From positions 25,345 through 89,344 of the forward strand of contig JBMNMN010000003.1 of assembly GCA_050953365.1 (NCBI GenBank): a stretch of DNA of 64,000 bases, given 5' to 3'. The position numbers were made by a program, and so were the translations under genes. Origin of the DNA: UBA1426 sp050953365 (lineage in GTDB: Bacteria; Bacillota; Clostridia; Peptostreptococcales; Anaerovoracaceae). Below are positions 8,636 through 16,606 of the stretch, one piece after another. A model generated the notes under the pieces. The model had not been told where the DNA came from. It did no database searches and worked only from the letters and a program-made list of their open reading frames with translations. Position 1 is the first letter of the stretch. Every line of letters begins with the position of its first letter.

Positions 8636-10282
8636 ATGGGAGGAATTGCTCACATCTACACGTTAAAGGCATCAAACGGACCAAAAGGGCCGAATGAATT
8701 TAGTGGTTTCAGCGGGCCAAAGCGCCAGTTGAATCGAAGCTTGTCGGGAGTTAGCAGGCGACACGGCAAACAAACAAACAGAGATCTGAGCAGGATGAAG
8801 GAAAACATCAGGCATAGAAGGCCGACAAAACCGATTTCAAATGAAAACGGTTCCTTGCAGATTCTGTTCAACGGATGGATTCATGATGCACCGAAGATTC
8901 GAAAAATGCTTAAGCGAAAGCATCGTTTCTCATCGAACCAGGACGGAGAGGTAGTGCTCCATTTATTCGAGGAGTTGGGTGAGGAATGCATACATAAATT
9001 AGAAGGCGCTTATGCATTTGCGGTTTACAGCACAAATCATGAGACGGGAAGCGAGTTAAACCTGGGTGGACCGGAAGAAGGTGCCGGTTTGAGCGTCAAT
9101 TCGGAGAAGGGAGGTGAAATATTCATCGCCCGTGATCCCTTGGGCGTGAAACCTTTATACATCAGTGAAAATGAAGAAAGAGTGTGTATTGCTTCAGAGT
9201 TTAAAGCGCTGACAAACATTACTCCGGATTTCGTGGAATTTCCTATCGGAAGTTATTATTACGCAGGCAAACGCGCAGATCGGAGAGAAAAATTTGTTAG
9301 ATATCACAGTTTTTCCGAGCCGGTGAATCCGGCAGAACATGAAGAACCGGATAAGCTGCTCGTCAATGTGGAACCTATCGAAGATCTTAAAGAGGCCAAA
9401 TCGGGATTGCAGGAGCTGTTAGAGGATGCGGTAAACAAAAGAATCGAGCGCGGCCACCCCTTCGGCGTCTATCTGAGCGGCGGACTGGACAGCAGCATCA
9501 TAGCCGCGCTGACTGCGCAGGAGTGGGACGGGGTGGATTCCTTTGCCGTAGGCATGGAGGGGAGCGAAGATCTGCTTCATGCCCGGATGTGCGCGAAATA
9601 CCTCGGAACGAAGCATCATGAATACGTTTACAATTTGGAAGAAATGTTGGAAGTGTTGCCTACGGTCATCTACCACCTTGAATCCTATGATGTCGCGCTG
9701 GTGCGGAGCTCCATTCCCAACTATTTTCTTGCCAGGATGGCATCGGAGCCCGGCAAGGTGGTGCTTTCCGGGGAAGGCGCCGACGAACTCTTCTGCGGTT
9801 ACCCCTATATGAAAAACCTGTCGGAAGAGGAAAGGGAGTCGGAAGCGTATTATTTGCTTGAGACGTTGCACAGCACCGGACTGCAAAGAGGGGATCGGAT
9901 GGCGGCTGCTTTCGGGATGGAGGCCAGGGTTCCTTTCCTGGATCTGAACCTGGTAGATTTTGCTCTGAGGATACCCGATTCCATGAAATACGGACCTTCG
10001 GGCCAGGAAAAATGGATTCTGAGAAAGGCTTTCAGCCATTTGCTGCCTCAGGAGATTGTTTCGAGGAAGAAGAAGAAATTCAGCATAGGAGCAGGGTCCT
10101 TCAACTTGATAGCTCAGGTGGCCGAGGAGAAGATCAGCGATGAGGAGTTTGAAAAGAATCGTGTAACTGAGGCGGGCCATAAGCTCAGGAGTAAGGAGGA
10201 GTTTTTATATTATAAAATATTTCACGAATTTTTCCCTCAGCGGGCAGCGGAAGAAGCGGTGGAATTCAGCAGAAGTTTATAG
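8636..10282 (+). CDS. Asparagine-synthetase-like amidotransferase lacking catalytic Cys2
   Basis: 548 residues with the AsnB two-domain plan. The C-terminal ATP-dependent synthetase domain looks intact: PP-loop YLSGGLDSS (~280), GEGADELFCGYPYM (~378), EARVPFLDLNLVDFA (~423) and RKKKKFSIGAGS (~480). The N-terminal glutaminase domain is altered. The start ATG, fixed by AGGAGG 7 bases upstream, gives MGGIAH where active enzymes have MCGI, so the nucleophilic Cys2 is Gly. The NGEIYN block is NGWIHD, and residues ~12-60 are a basic low-complexity stretch. The protein may therefore use ammonia or another amine instead of glutamine, as beta-lactam synthetase does, and make an amide or peptide-like bond on a substrate from this cluster. 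That is inference; the missing Cys is directly seen. Confidence 0.82.
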   Translation: MGGIAHIYTLKASNGPKGPNEFSGFSGPKRQLNRSLSGVSRRHGKQTNRDLSRMKENIRHRRPTKPISNENGSLQILFNGWIHDAPKIRKMLKRKHRFSSNQDGEVVLHLFEELGEECIHKLEGAYAFAVYSTNHETGSELNLGGPEEGAGLSVNSEKGGEIFIARDPLGVKPLYISENEERVCIASEFKALTNITPDFVEFPIGSYYYAGKRADRREKFVRYHSFSEPVNPAEHEEPDKLLVNVEPIEDLKEAKSGLQELLEDAVNKRIERGHPFGVYLSGGLDSSIIAALTAQEWDGVDSFAVGMEGSEDLLHARMCAKYLGTKHHEYVYNLEEMLEVLPTVIYHLESYDVALVRSSIPNYFLARMASEPGKVVLSGEGADELFCGYPYMKNLSEEERESEAYYLLETLHSTGLQRGDRMAAAFGMEARVPFLDLNLVDFALRIPDSMKYGPSGQEKWILRKAFSHLLPQEIVSRKKKKFSIGAGSFNLIAQVAEEKISDEEFEKNRVTEAGHKLRSKEEFLYYKIFHEFFPQRAAEEAVEFSRSL

Positions 10283-10435
10283 CGGAGGGGCTGTGCGGAC
10301 AATGGGTTGCGTTTGCGGTCAAGATCTTTAAACTATAAAAAATTTATATAGCGCGCATAGTGTTCATTATAGAAATCAATATCGTTTGAGTTCATGTTAT
10401 AGATCTGCTACGATTGCCGTAGAGGAGACACAAAT

Positions 10436-11587
10436 ATGAGAAGCATATACTTGGATAACGGCAGTACCTCTTTTCCGAAAGCTCCGGGTGTGGGGCAGGC
10501 CATGTGCGATTATATTGAAAACGTGGGCTGTAATGTGAGCCGGGGCGGCTATCGCTCTTCTTACGGTCTTTCGGAAAAAATATTGGACACAAGGGAAAAG
10601 TTGCGGGATTTCTTTGGATTTGATCGGGAAAGCAATGTCATATTTACGCCCAACGTAACCTTTAGCTTGAACTATGTCATTCATGGGCTGCTTCGTGAAG
10701 GCGACGGGCTTGTCATCACCTCCATGGAGCACAATGCGGTGGCAAGACCTGCGGAATCGGTAAGGCGGAAAGGCGTGAATTTAAGGATCGCCCAATGCGA
10801 TGAGAATGGCCGTCTTGATCTTGATCACTTTGAGCAGCAGATCACGGCGGGTACCAAGGCCGTGGTTATGCTCCATGGCTCCAATGTCTGCGGCTCTTTG
10901 ATGCCGATTGCGGAGGCGGGAAAGATCTGCAGGGAGCGAGGCGTCTTTTTTATTGTCGATGCGGCACAGACGGCGGGTGTTTTTCCCATTCATATGAAAG
11001 AGATGAATATAAACGGGCTTGCTTTTACGGGACATAAGGGGCTGCTCGGACCTCAGGGGATCGGCGGTTTGCTGCTGGATGAGCAGCTGGCCGAGGCGAT
11101 CCGGCCGATAATAGACGGCGGCACAGGCAGCCGTTCGGATTCAGTTGTCATGCCTGATTTCCTTCCGGATAAGCTGGAACCGGGAACGTTGAACTTGCCT
11201 GGAATTTTGGGATTGTCCGCCGCTTTGGATTATGTTACGGAAAAGGGCGTCGATGCTATCAGAGCCGAAGAGTTGAGGTTGGCCGGATTGTTTATGTCAG
11301 CCTTTGAGGGCAGGGACGATTTGCGTGTGGTAGGTCCTTCGGCGACGGAGGAACGATGCCCTATTGTCTCTTTGGATTTCTTAAGAAAGGACAATGCAGA
11401 AGTGGCGTTTCGTCTTGACGAAGAGTTTGGAATTATGACCCGGTGCGGACTGCACTGCGCGCCTCTGGCCCACCAAACTCTGAAAACCTTCCCCCGGGGA
11501 ACCGTGCGGTTTGCCTTCGGCCATAAGAATACGGAGGAAGAAGTGGAGTACGCCATTGACGCCATAAATCAGATCTTAAGCCATTAA
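10436..11587 (+). CDS. Cysteine desulfurase-like class V aminotransferase (EF2568 type)
   Basis: 383-residue PLP enzyme of the NifS/IscS/SufS superfamily. Seen: YLDNGSTSFPKAP at the start, SMEHNAVARP with the PLP-stacking His (~100), VDAAQTAGVFPI with the PLP Asp (~180), the Schiff-base Lys in FTGHKGLLGPQGIGG (~203), and a C-terminal catalytic Cys in RCGLHCAPLAHQT (~342). It resembles the EF2568-type family known from Enterococcus faecalis, whose gene adjoins selD. With selD only about 3.3 kb away here, a selenocysteine lyase or selenium-delivery role is reasonable. It could instead serve the opine/AsnB-like cluster it follows. A 150-bp gap separates it from the preceding gene. Confidence 0.8.
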   Translation: MRSIYLDNGSTSFPKAPGVGQAMCDYIENVGCNVSRGGYRSSYGLSEKILDTREKLRDFFGFDRESNVIFTPNVTFSLNYVIHGLLREGDGLVITSMEHNAVARPAESVRRKGVNLRIAQCDENGRLDLDHFEQQITAGTKAVVMLHGSNVCGSLMPIAEAGKICRERGVFFIVDAAQTAGVFPIHMKEMNINGLAFTGHKGLLGPQGIGGLLLDEQLAEAIRPIIDGGTGSRSDSVVMPDFLPDKLEPGTLNLPGILGLSAALDYVTEKGVDAIRAEELRLAGLFMSAFEGRDDLRVVGPSATEERCPIVSLDFLRKDNAEVAFRLDEEFGIMTRCGLHCAPLAHQTLKTFPRGTVRFAFGHKNTEEEVEYAIDAINQILSH

Positions 11588-11689
11588 TCGTTTAAGCTTC
11601 CTCTTTGCACTGTAGAGGCAGGAGATGCCTTTGAGTTTCATAGGTATAATTGTTATTGTTTTTTGCTTTTGTAACCCTATTTTGGCCGG

Positions 11690-11885
11690 TTTTCATTGGA
11701 TTAACGGCTCTAATATCGGGGTTGTAGGTCGAATTTTATTTAATGAGACGGGAAATAGGGCTATTATTTGTCGTTTTGTAGGTCTAACCTTTGATGAGTT
11801 TTGATGCTTTAGACCTATAAATGGCTCAAAAACGGAATTTTGACATCTATAATGCTCTGAAATAGGCCTATAACAGATTTATTAC
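11690..11885 (+). repeat. Dispersed repeat, copy 1
   Basis: Inside a 400-bp gene-free stretch (11588-11993). It is about 200 bp, similar to 13560-13745 in the same orientation. Shared blocks include AACGGCTCT, GGGCTATTATTTGTC, TTGTAGGT, TTTAGACCTATAAATGG and ATGCTCTGAAATAGGCC. The short words AGGTCTAA and TTAGACCTAT recur as inverted pairs. The upstream part also contains TTGTAACCCTAT, a word found in the 139-bp array at 28.6-29.1 kb. Confidence 0.75.
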
Positions 11886-11993
11886 AGCGATCTAAACCTA
11901 TCGTTGTTTCTACAAGTATAGAGATAATGTAAGAAATGGTCTTTTGACAGCGAAAGCCGCAAGGCTATTGCCATTGTTAAAGATGGCTGGAGT

Positions 11994-12815
11994 TTATCCT
12001 ATAATATAAGCTTTGATCATTGCCGTTATTGCAATGGGATCTATTGCTTCATTTTCCGTTTCAAAGCTCATTATCAAACCGGTTCCGGGGATGATTTCAT
12101 TTTCGATGTATGTGTCAATTTTTCTATGCATAGATAAACTGTATCTATTGCTGTCCACCATTCCAAAATGCTCCCAGTACAAGATTTTTCCATCCCTTGG
12201 TCTGAGAATCGTGAAGTCCGGATAAATAGTTTGCTTATTTAATATTAATTGAGCCTCATAACGAAACGGGATGTTATGAATTGTCAGGAGATCAGCTATT
12301 ATTCCCTCAGACTTGGATCTCACTTTAATGCCACTAATAGTATTATGTTTTAGTTTTTCCGGGTAGCTTTCATTCTTGAGATAAGGTTCTTGTTCCCATG
12401 AAATAACGGATTGCATTTTGGCAACGTCATCATATAGATAATCGCAGGTTACGTCCGCATATGTGCGGGGTAAACTGTTCTCAATTTCCTTTGGGTCACA
12501 CCGCTTGTATTTACTAATGAAAAGCTCTTCCAATTTGATATTATGGTACAATATGGGTAAGCACCTTTTAATGATCTCCTTGCGTTTCAAAGCAGCTTTG
12601 AGAGCATATCTCTTATTTGAGATGTATTGATATTTTACCGATTTATCAGCACATTCAGATGGGATGCGATGATAGTACCTCGGCTTGCCTGCGACAACCT
12701 TACGATAAAGACTTCCCGCAGGTAAAGCTTTTAATTCAGTTTCAAGTTTGGCTGCAAGTTTTTCTTGATATTCTTTGTCAAAGGAGAGAATTGATATAAT
12801 GTCATCGTAGAACAT
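11994..12815 (-). CDS. Hypothetical protein with PD-(D/E)XK nuclease-like C-terminus
   Basis: 273 residues starting at the ATG at 12815, which has AAAGGTG 8 bases upstream; a TTG at 12833 is the alternative. The N-terminal half is basic and helical (residues 1-150) and not recognised. The C-terminal part has RSKSEGIIADLLTIHNIPF, then IYPDFTILRP and YWEHFGM, the order and spacing of a PD-(D/E)XK nuclease fold (Glu of helix 1, PD, then E-x-H in place of E-x-K). It may cut or repair DNA. It stands alone between two copies of a dispersed repeat next to the 75-bp satellite, so transfer or a link with those repeats is possible. Confidence 0.6.
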   Translation of the reverse strand: MFYDDIISILSFDKEYQEKLAAKLETELKALPAGSLYRKVVAGKPRYYHRIPSECADKSVKYQYISNKRYALKAALKRKEIIKRCLPILYHNIKLEELFISKYKRCDPKEIENSLPRTYADVTCDYLYDDVAKMQSVISWEQEPYLKNESYPEKLKHNTISGIKVRSKSEGIIADLLTIHNIPFRYEAQLILNKQTIYPDFTILRPRDGKILYWEHFGMVDSNRYSLSMHRKIDTYIENEIIPGTGLIMSFETENEAIDPIAITAMIKAYIIG

Positions 12816-13036
12816 AGTACGCACACCTTTCAATCGGAAAATAACAAATAATTACATTAAATATATTATATTACAGCAACTGTTTTGTCAAGCTTCTTCC
12901 CTCCTCATGATAATATTTTTATGGACTGTATATTTGGCCTATATTACATCTGTTGACCGGCGTAGTATGTCACTGTATTAGGCACTCAACTTATATCCTC
13001 GTCGGCCAGACTCACGATGTCGTGATGTGTGTACGA

Positions 13037-13500
13037 CACTATGCTTGACACCCAACTCTTTAGGCGTGCAGATCGGCAGCTCGCCATCAGCGTGGTCAAG
13101 GTGGGGCACGCCACTATGCTTGACACCTAACTCTTTAGGCGTACAGATCGGCAGCCCGCCACCAGCGTGGCCACGGTGGGGCACTCCACTATGCTCGATA
13201 CCCAACACTTAAGGCGTGCAGATCGGCAGCTCGCCATCAGCGTGGTCAAGGTGGGGCACGCCACTATGCTTGACACCTAACTCTTTAGGCGTACAGAACG
13301 GCAGCTCGCCATCAGCATGGCCACGGTGGACACGCCACTATGCTCGATACCCAACACTTAAGGCGTGCAGATCGGCAGCTCGCCATCAGCGTGGTCAAGG
13401 TGGGGCACGCCACTATGCTTGACACCTAACTCTTTAGGCGTACAGATCGGCAGCTCGCCATCAGCATGGCCACGGTGGACACGCCACTATGCTCGATACC
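13037..13500. repeat. Tandem 75-bp satellite with two alternating unit types
   Basis: CACTATGCT marks unit starts at 13037, 13112, 13187, 13262, 13336, 13411 and 13485, giving a 75-bp period (74 bp twice). Units alternate between one type with TGACACCTAACTCTTTAGG and one with CGATACCCAACACTTAAGG, so the true period is about 149-150 bp. Each full unit holds a short hairpin with loop CAGC whose arms vary together (GCCAC/GTGGC, GCCAT/ATGGC, GCCAT/GTGGT). GGCGTGC near one end can pair with GCACGCC near the other in some units. No promoter or adjacent cas gene is seen. The rest of 12816-13036 holds only an AT-rich probable promoter of the nuclease-like gene. Confidence 0.95.
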
Positions 13501-13559
13501 CACTATAGGGTGAAAGCAATGGTTTGGTTTTATTATTAGACCTATTTTGAGTCGATTTA

Positions 13560-13745
13560 CGGTTAAAAACGGCTCTGAAAATGGATTTGTAGGTATAATT
13601 TCATTTATAGAAATGGAAAGAGGGGCTATTATTTGTCACTTTGTAGGTTCAACCTTAAATGAAATTTGGCGATTTAGACCTATAAATGGATCGAAAACAA
13701 GATTTTTACATGGGTGATGCTCTGAAATAGGCCCATACCAGGCTT
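13560..13745 (+). repeat. Dispersed repeat, copy 2
   Basis: Second copy of the repeat at 11690-11885, same orientation. Together they bracket the nuclease-like gene and the 75-bp satellite. From 13746 to 14025 I see no supported gene. Confidence 0.75.
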
Positions 13746-14025
13746 TGTAACAGCAATGAGAACCTATTTTCATGTTTCCAAAGCGACAGACCCGTGCAAG
13801 TTTTATCAACGGAATCAAGGTCTGCATATTTTTATCCATATCTGGTTCAAGTGCTATTGTATCCTGTTAATCTCCACTAACGGTACTTTTTCAAGCTTTA
13901 TATCCATATCAATCTTTATTCCAAGGCATTGTGTCACATGGGAAATCCCAAATCTGCTTGGCGTTACCTAGGGCATGAATTTATGAATTTAAAGAGTTAG
14001 GAACGCTATTAATAGGTAGCGTAGT

Positions 14026-14196
14026 TTATTTGGCTCTTTTGAAAATTAGAATCATAATTGAGCCCAAAGCGCCGATACATTGGAAGTTTACAAGTTCCCA
14101 ACCCTCGTCAGAGTATTTTTTAAGAATTGCGTCGCACTTCTCCTTTAAGGATCTTTTGTTGTCAAGGACTGAATTAAACGTTTCGGTTATTCCCAC
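14026..14196 (-). CDS. Small DUF4177-like protein, GTG start
   Basis: 56 residues starting at GTG 14196. AGGAGGT (14204-14210) lies 7 bases upstream, and the overlapping ATG one base earlier runs into a stop after three codons, so GTG is the only workable start. The protein ends with EGWELVNFQCIGALGSIM followed by ILIFKR, the pattern of DUF4177-type small proteins (GWELV, then a hydrophobic strand, then a basic end). Function unknown. A weak hairpin with ACGCTA/TAGCGT arms follows the stop (14003-14022). Confidence 0.6.
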   Translation of the reverse strand: MGITETFNSVLDNKRSLKEKCDAILKKYSDEGWELVNFQCIGALGSIMILIFKRAK

Positions 14197-14258
14197 ATAG
14201 CTTACCTCCTTATATTGGTTTTTACATTTCGAAAATTCTATGTTTATAAGTTTTTTCT

Positions 14259-14392
14259 AACCCTTTTGAAACGGACCATTACTTGAAACCTTTTTGAATC
14301 GGACCATAATACTTGAAACCCTTTTGAATTGGACCATAATACTTGAAGGATCGAAAAATAACACTTGAAACTCTTTTGGATCGGAACATAAT
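14259..14392. repeat. 30-bp direct repeats, possible transposon-end scar
   Basis: Imperfect repeats of about 30 bp (starts near 14259, 14281, 14311, 14341 short, 14363) sharing ACTTGAAACCCTTTTGAA, then TCGGACCATAAT. Multiple short repeats with TGGTCCGATTC on the complementary strand resemble the subterminal transposase-binding repeats of IS21-type elements. No transposase is nearby, so this would be a remnant. The family link is from memory and weak. Confidence 0.55.
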
Positions 14393-14451
14393 GAAATACC
14401 AATTTCCCCTATACTAAATTATTATTTACTACGCGCCAAGCAAAGTCTACG

Positions 14452-14715
14452 TTAATTTTTTGGAACTTCGTATGGAAATTCGTATTTTTCCCATTCCGTT
14501 GGTCCTTCAAATTGAGGCAAATACTTTTGCCAGTAATCTGCTGTTTGCTTATCAAAAACTAAAATGTTGTCACCGTGAGAGATTATTTGATATCTATCAA
14601 TCAACTCTTCTTTCTGCATGTTTATTGCCTGCATGCCACAAAAAATAAATGCGCCTAGAATAGTAAATCCTAAAACAATTGATGAACATAAAGCAACTAG
14701 TGATTTTCTGTCCAA
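14452..14715 (-). CDS. Small single-pass membrane protein of unknown function
   Basis: 87 residues from a TTG start at 14715 with AGGAGG 7 bases upstream. Residues ~5-30 form one hydrophobic helix. The rest is a charged, aromatic-rich extracytoplasmic tail (HGDNILVFDKQTADYWQKYL). The tail resembles no domain I can name. Isolated gene between repeats and selD. Confidence 0.5.
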   Translation of the reverse strand: MDRKSLVALCSSIVLGFTILGAFIFCGMQAINMQKEELIDRYQIISHGDNILVFDKQTADYWQKYLPQFEGPTEWEKYEFPYEVPKN

Positions 14716-14863
14716 ATGTAAACCTCCTTCTTAGATACGAAGAATTAATAGGTTTAATTACTTTATGAGGATTAAGTTTGATCTGCATCTGGTGTCTGAA
14801 ATAGGGGAGCGCCTTCATCGCTCCCCCGGCTCGTTTATTTAATGTGATTGCACGATTCCCCGG

Positions 14864-15904
14864 CTATTTAATATGGATGGTGTGGTTTTCGGGAGGAATA
14901 ACCCTGCCCACGATGGCCGCCGCAGGGATCTCGCTTTGCAAATCAGAAAGCAGCTTTTCCGCATGTGTTTCCGGAACGGCAATAAGCAGACCGCCGGAGG
15001 TCTGTGGATCGAACAGAATATCCAGCAGATCCAGCGGAACATTCGGTTCGATTTTAAGCTTGCCTTCCAGGAAAGCCCGGTTGGCGTAGGCGCCGGCAGG
15101 GATGATTCCCATCCGAGCCATGTCCCTGGCTTCGGGGAGCAGGGGCATGGCGGCGGCGTCAAGCTGGATGGTGACGCCGCTGCCGGCGCCCATCTCATAC
15201 GCGTGTCCTAACAGTCCAAAGCCCGTTACATCCGTACAGCTGTCAATCGGATAGCGCTTCATGATTTCGCAAGCTCTCTTGTTCAGCATTGCCATAGAAG
15301 CCGCTACCGTTTCCTCCGTTTCCTTGGAAACAAGCTCCGCCTTTGCGGCGGTATTCAGAATCCCGGTTCCCAATGGTTTTGTCAGAATCAGGAGATCTCC
15401 CTCTTTGGCGTTGCTGTTGGTTAATACTTCATGTGGCTTTGCGAAACCGGTAACACATAGTCCGTATTTCGGCTCGTGATCCTTGAGGCTGTGGCCGCCG
15501 GCAACGACAGCTCCGGCTTCCATAACCTTTTCATACCCTCCCTGCAAAATATCTTTGACAATTTCTTTTGGCAGGTCCTCGGGATAACAGAGAATATTCA
15601 TGGCAAGCTTGGGCGTTCCGCCCATAGCGTAGACATCGCTTAACGCATTGGCAGCTGCAATTTGCCCGAAACGGTAGGGATTATCTACCATGGGAGGGAA
15701 CAGATCCACAGTCTGAATAAGGACTGTGTTGTCGTCAATCCGGTATACCGCCGCATCGTCGCTGCTCTCAAAGCCCACCATCAAGTTTGGATCGTCAAAT
15801 TTGGGTAAGTGACACAAGACTTGTGCCAGGGCATCAGGCCCAATCTTTGCCGCTCAACCGGCATTTTGAGTCAATTGGGTCAATTTAAATTCTTTCTCAC
15901 TCAT
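14864..15904 (-). CDS. selD: Selenide, water dikinase (selenophosphate synthetase), selenoprotein
   Basis: Makes selenophosphate from selenide and ATP, the selenium donor for Sec-tRNA and selenium-dependent cofactors. Read from ATG 15904, with GGAGGG just upstream, the frame gives MSEKEFKLTQLTQNAG, then an in-frame TGA at 15854-15856 (codon 17), then AAKIGPDALAQVL and a normal SelD body. SelD proteins carry Cys or Sec exactly here (consensus G-C/U-x-x-K), so TGA encodes selenocysteine. Full length is 346 residues, as expected for the family; a start at 15817 would lose 29 residues including the catalytic one. Further motifs: SSDDAAVYRID, VYAMGGTPKLAMNI and DVTGFGLLGHA. All Sec machinery genes are next door on the other strand. 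Confidence 0.95.
15818..15856 (-). promoter_or_regulatory. Candidate SECIS element following the selD UGA
   Basis: Immediately 3' of the UGA on the minus strand, a short hairpin GGGC-CTGAT-GCCC begins about 11 bases after the codon, in the position where bacterial SECIS hairpins bind SelB. Fold and loop identity are judged by eye only. Confidence 0.55.
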
Positions 15905-16016
15905 GGCGCTGCCCTCCTTTCCAAGCAAATGTGGCGTTTTTGTCAGACGGCATCCTCGCCGCCTCTATCCCTGTCAGTATATCTCTTTTTTTCCAAATGC
16001 ACAATAACCTATAACC

Positions 16017-16119
16017 TCTACAAGGTATTGTTGTGCTTAGAAATTGACATGGGGAGATGGATTTCAACCCGATAAACCTTGTCCCCATCTACAAGGTATT
16101 GTTGTGCTTAGAAATTGAC
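16017..16119 (+). repeat. Two 32-bp direct repeats upstream of selD
   Basis: The 32-bp word beginning TCTACAAGGTATTG occurs at 16017-16048 and 16088-16119, 71 bp apart. The left copy is preceded by a near-inverted match (GCACAATAACCT against AGGTATTGTTGTGC). The interval between the two holds ATGGGGA and TCCCCAT. The segment lies in the 577-bp non-coding space between selD (minus) and tRNA-Sec (plus). No known riboswitch is recognised. Confidence 0.7.
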
Positions 16120-16218
16120 TTGGGTGTGTTGGGACCGGGAGAGGATCAGATATTGAGCAAAATATGGAGTTATGTGTGGGTCAAAAGTTGTAAAACGGCC
16201 CTTTCTGTGCAAAAAGTT

Positions 16219-16278
16219 GAGTTATGTGTGGAATCTCAAGGTTATCATCCTTAAAATCCACACATAACTCGGTTTTTT
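16219..16278 (+). terminator. 14-bp perfect hairpin with T-run between selD and tRNA-Sec
   Basis: Arms GAGTTATGTGTGGA (16219-16232) and its complement (16257-16270), 24-base loop, then CGGTTTTTTG. A further copy of the left-arm word GAGTTATGTGTGG starts near 16165. It could stop plus-strand readthrough into selC; on the minus strand it would lie in the selD leader. From 16279 to 16427 nothing is recognised. Confidence 0.6.
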
Positions 16279-16427
16279 GCTCATTTTTTGCCATTGTTAA
16301 TTTTGCTTATTTTAATCGTCGTTAGTCGTTTAAAGTGTCCGCACTAGCTGTAACACCCACTCTAAACACAACTAGGACCAAATACACCCGCTTGCAGACG
16401 AGCGGTTGCAGGAGGATGACTGCGGTA

Positions 16428-16456
16428 TTGAAAAGTCAGATAATGAATGTTATACT
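16428..16456 (+). promoter_or_regulatory. Promoter of selC-selA-selB
   Basis: TTGAAA (16428-16433), 17-bp spacer, TATACT (16451-16456), 25 bases before the tRNA 5' end. It probably drives tRNA-Sec and the following selA-selB. Confidence 0.75.
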
Positions 16457-16481
16457 AAAGCCACTCAAGTGCGTACGATAA

Positions 16482-16578
16482 GGGAATAGATGGGTGCTGG
16501 TGTGCCCTCTGGTCTTCAAAACCAGTTCGAGGGGTTAGTAGCCTCTTGGGTGGGTTCGATTCCCACATATTCCCGCCA
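16482..16578 (+). tRNA. selC: tRNA-Sec (anticodon TCA)
   Basis: 97 bases including encoded CCA. The acceptor arm GGGAATA pairs with TATTCCC, followed by G-CCA. The anticodon arm CTGGT-CTTCAAA-ACCAG puts TCA at 16516-16518, reading UGA. It has a long extra arm (TTCGAGGGGTTAGTAGCCTC region) and a T-arm GTGGGTTCGATTCCCAC. The length and extra arm are those of bacterial SelC. selA starts 28 bases downstream. Confidence 0.95.
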
Positions 16579-16606
16579 TTTTTTTATCCGAGCAGGAGGA
16601 ATACAA

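Noticed and set aside
12978..13422. Repeat proteins on both strands of the 75-bp satellite
   Set aside because: The frames stay open only because 75 is divisible by three. They lack ribosome-binding sites and read equally well on both strands.
13037..13500. CRISPR array made of the 75-bp units
   Set aside because: Whole units are conserved with no unique spacers, the unit is far longer than a CRISPR repeat, and no cas genes are near.
13756..13971. 71-residue plus-strand protein
   Set aside because: No ribosome-binding site, low-complexity translation and no recognisable domain.
16017..16119. Minimal two-repeat CRISPR
   Set aside because: Only two copies, no cas genes, and the interval contains its own inverted word and lies in a promoter region.
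15809..16254. Small plus-strand genes opposite and upstream of selD
   Set aside because: No ribosome-binding sites, no recognisable domains, and partly antisense to the confirmed 5' end of selD.
16490..16606. N-terminal extension of SelA
   Set aside because: The extension runs through the tRNA-Sec gene; the ATG at 16607 has AGGAGG and matches known SelA starts.
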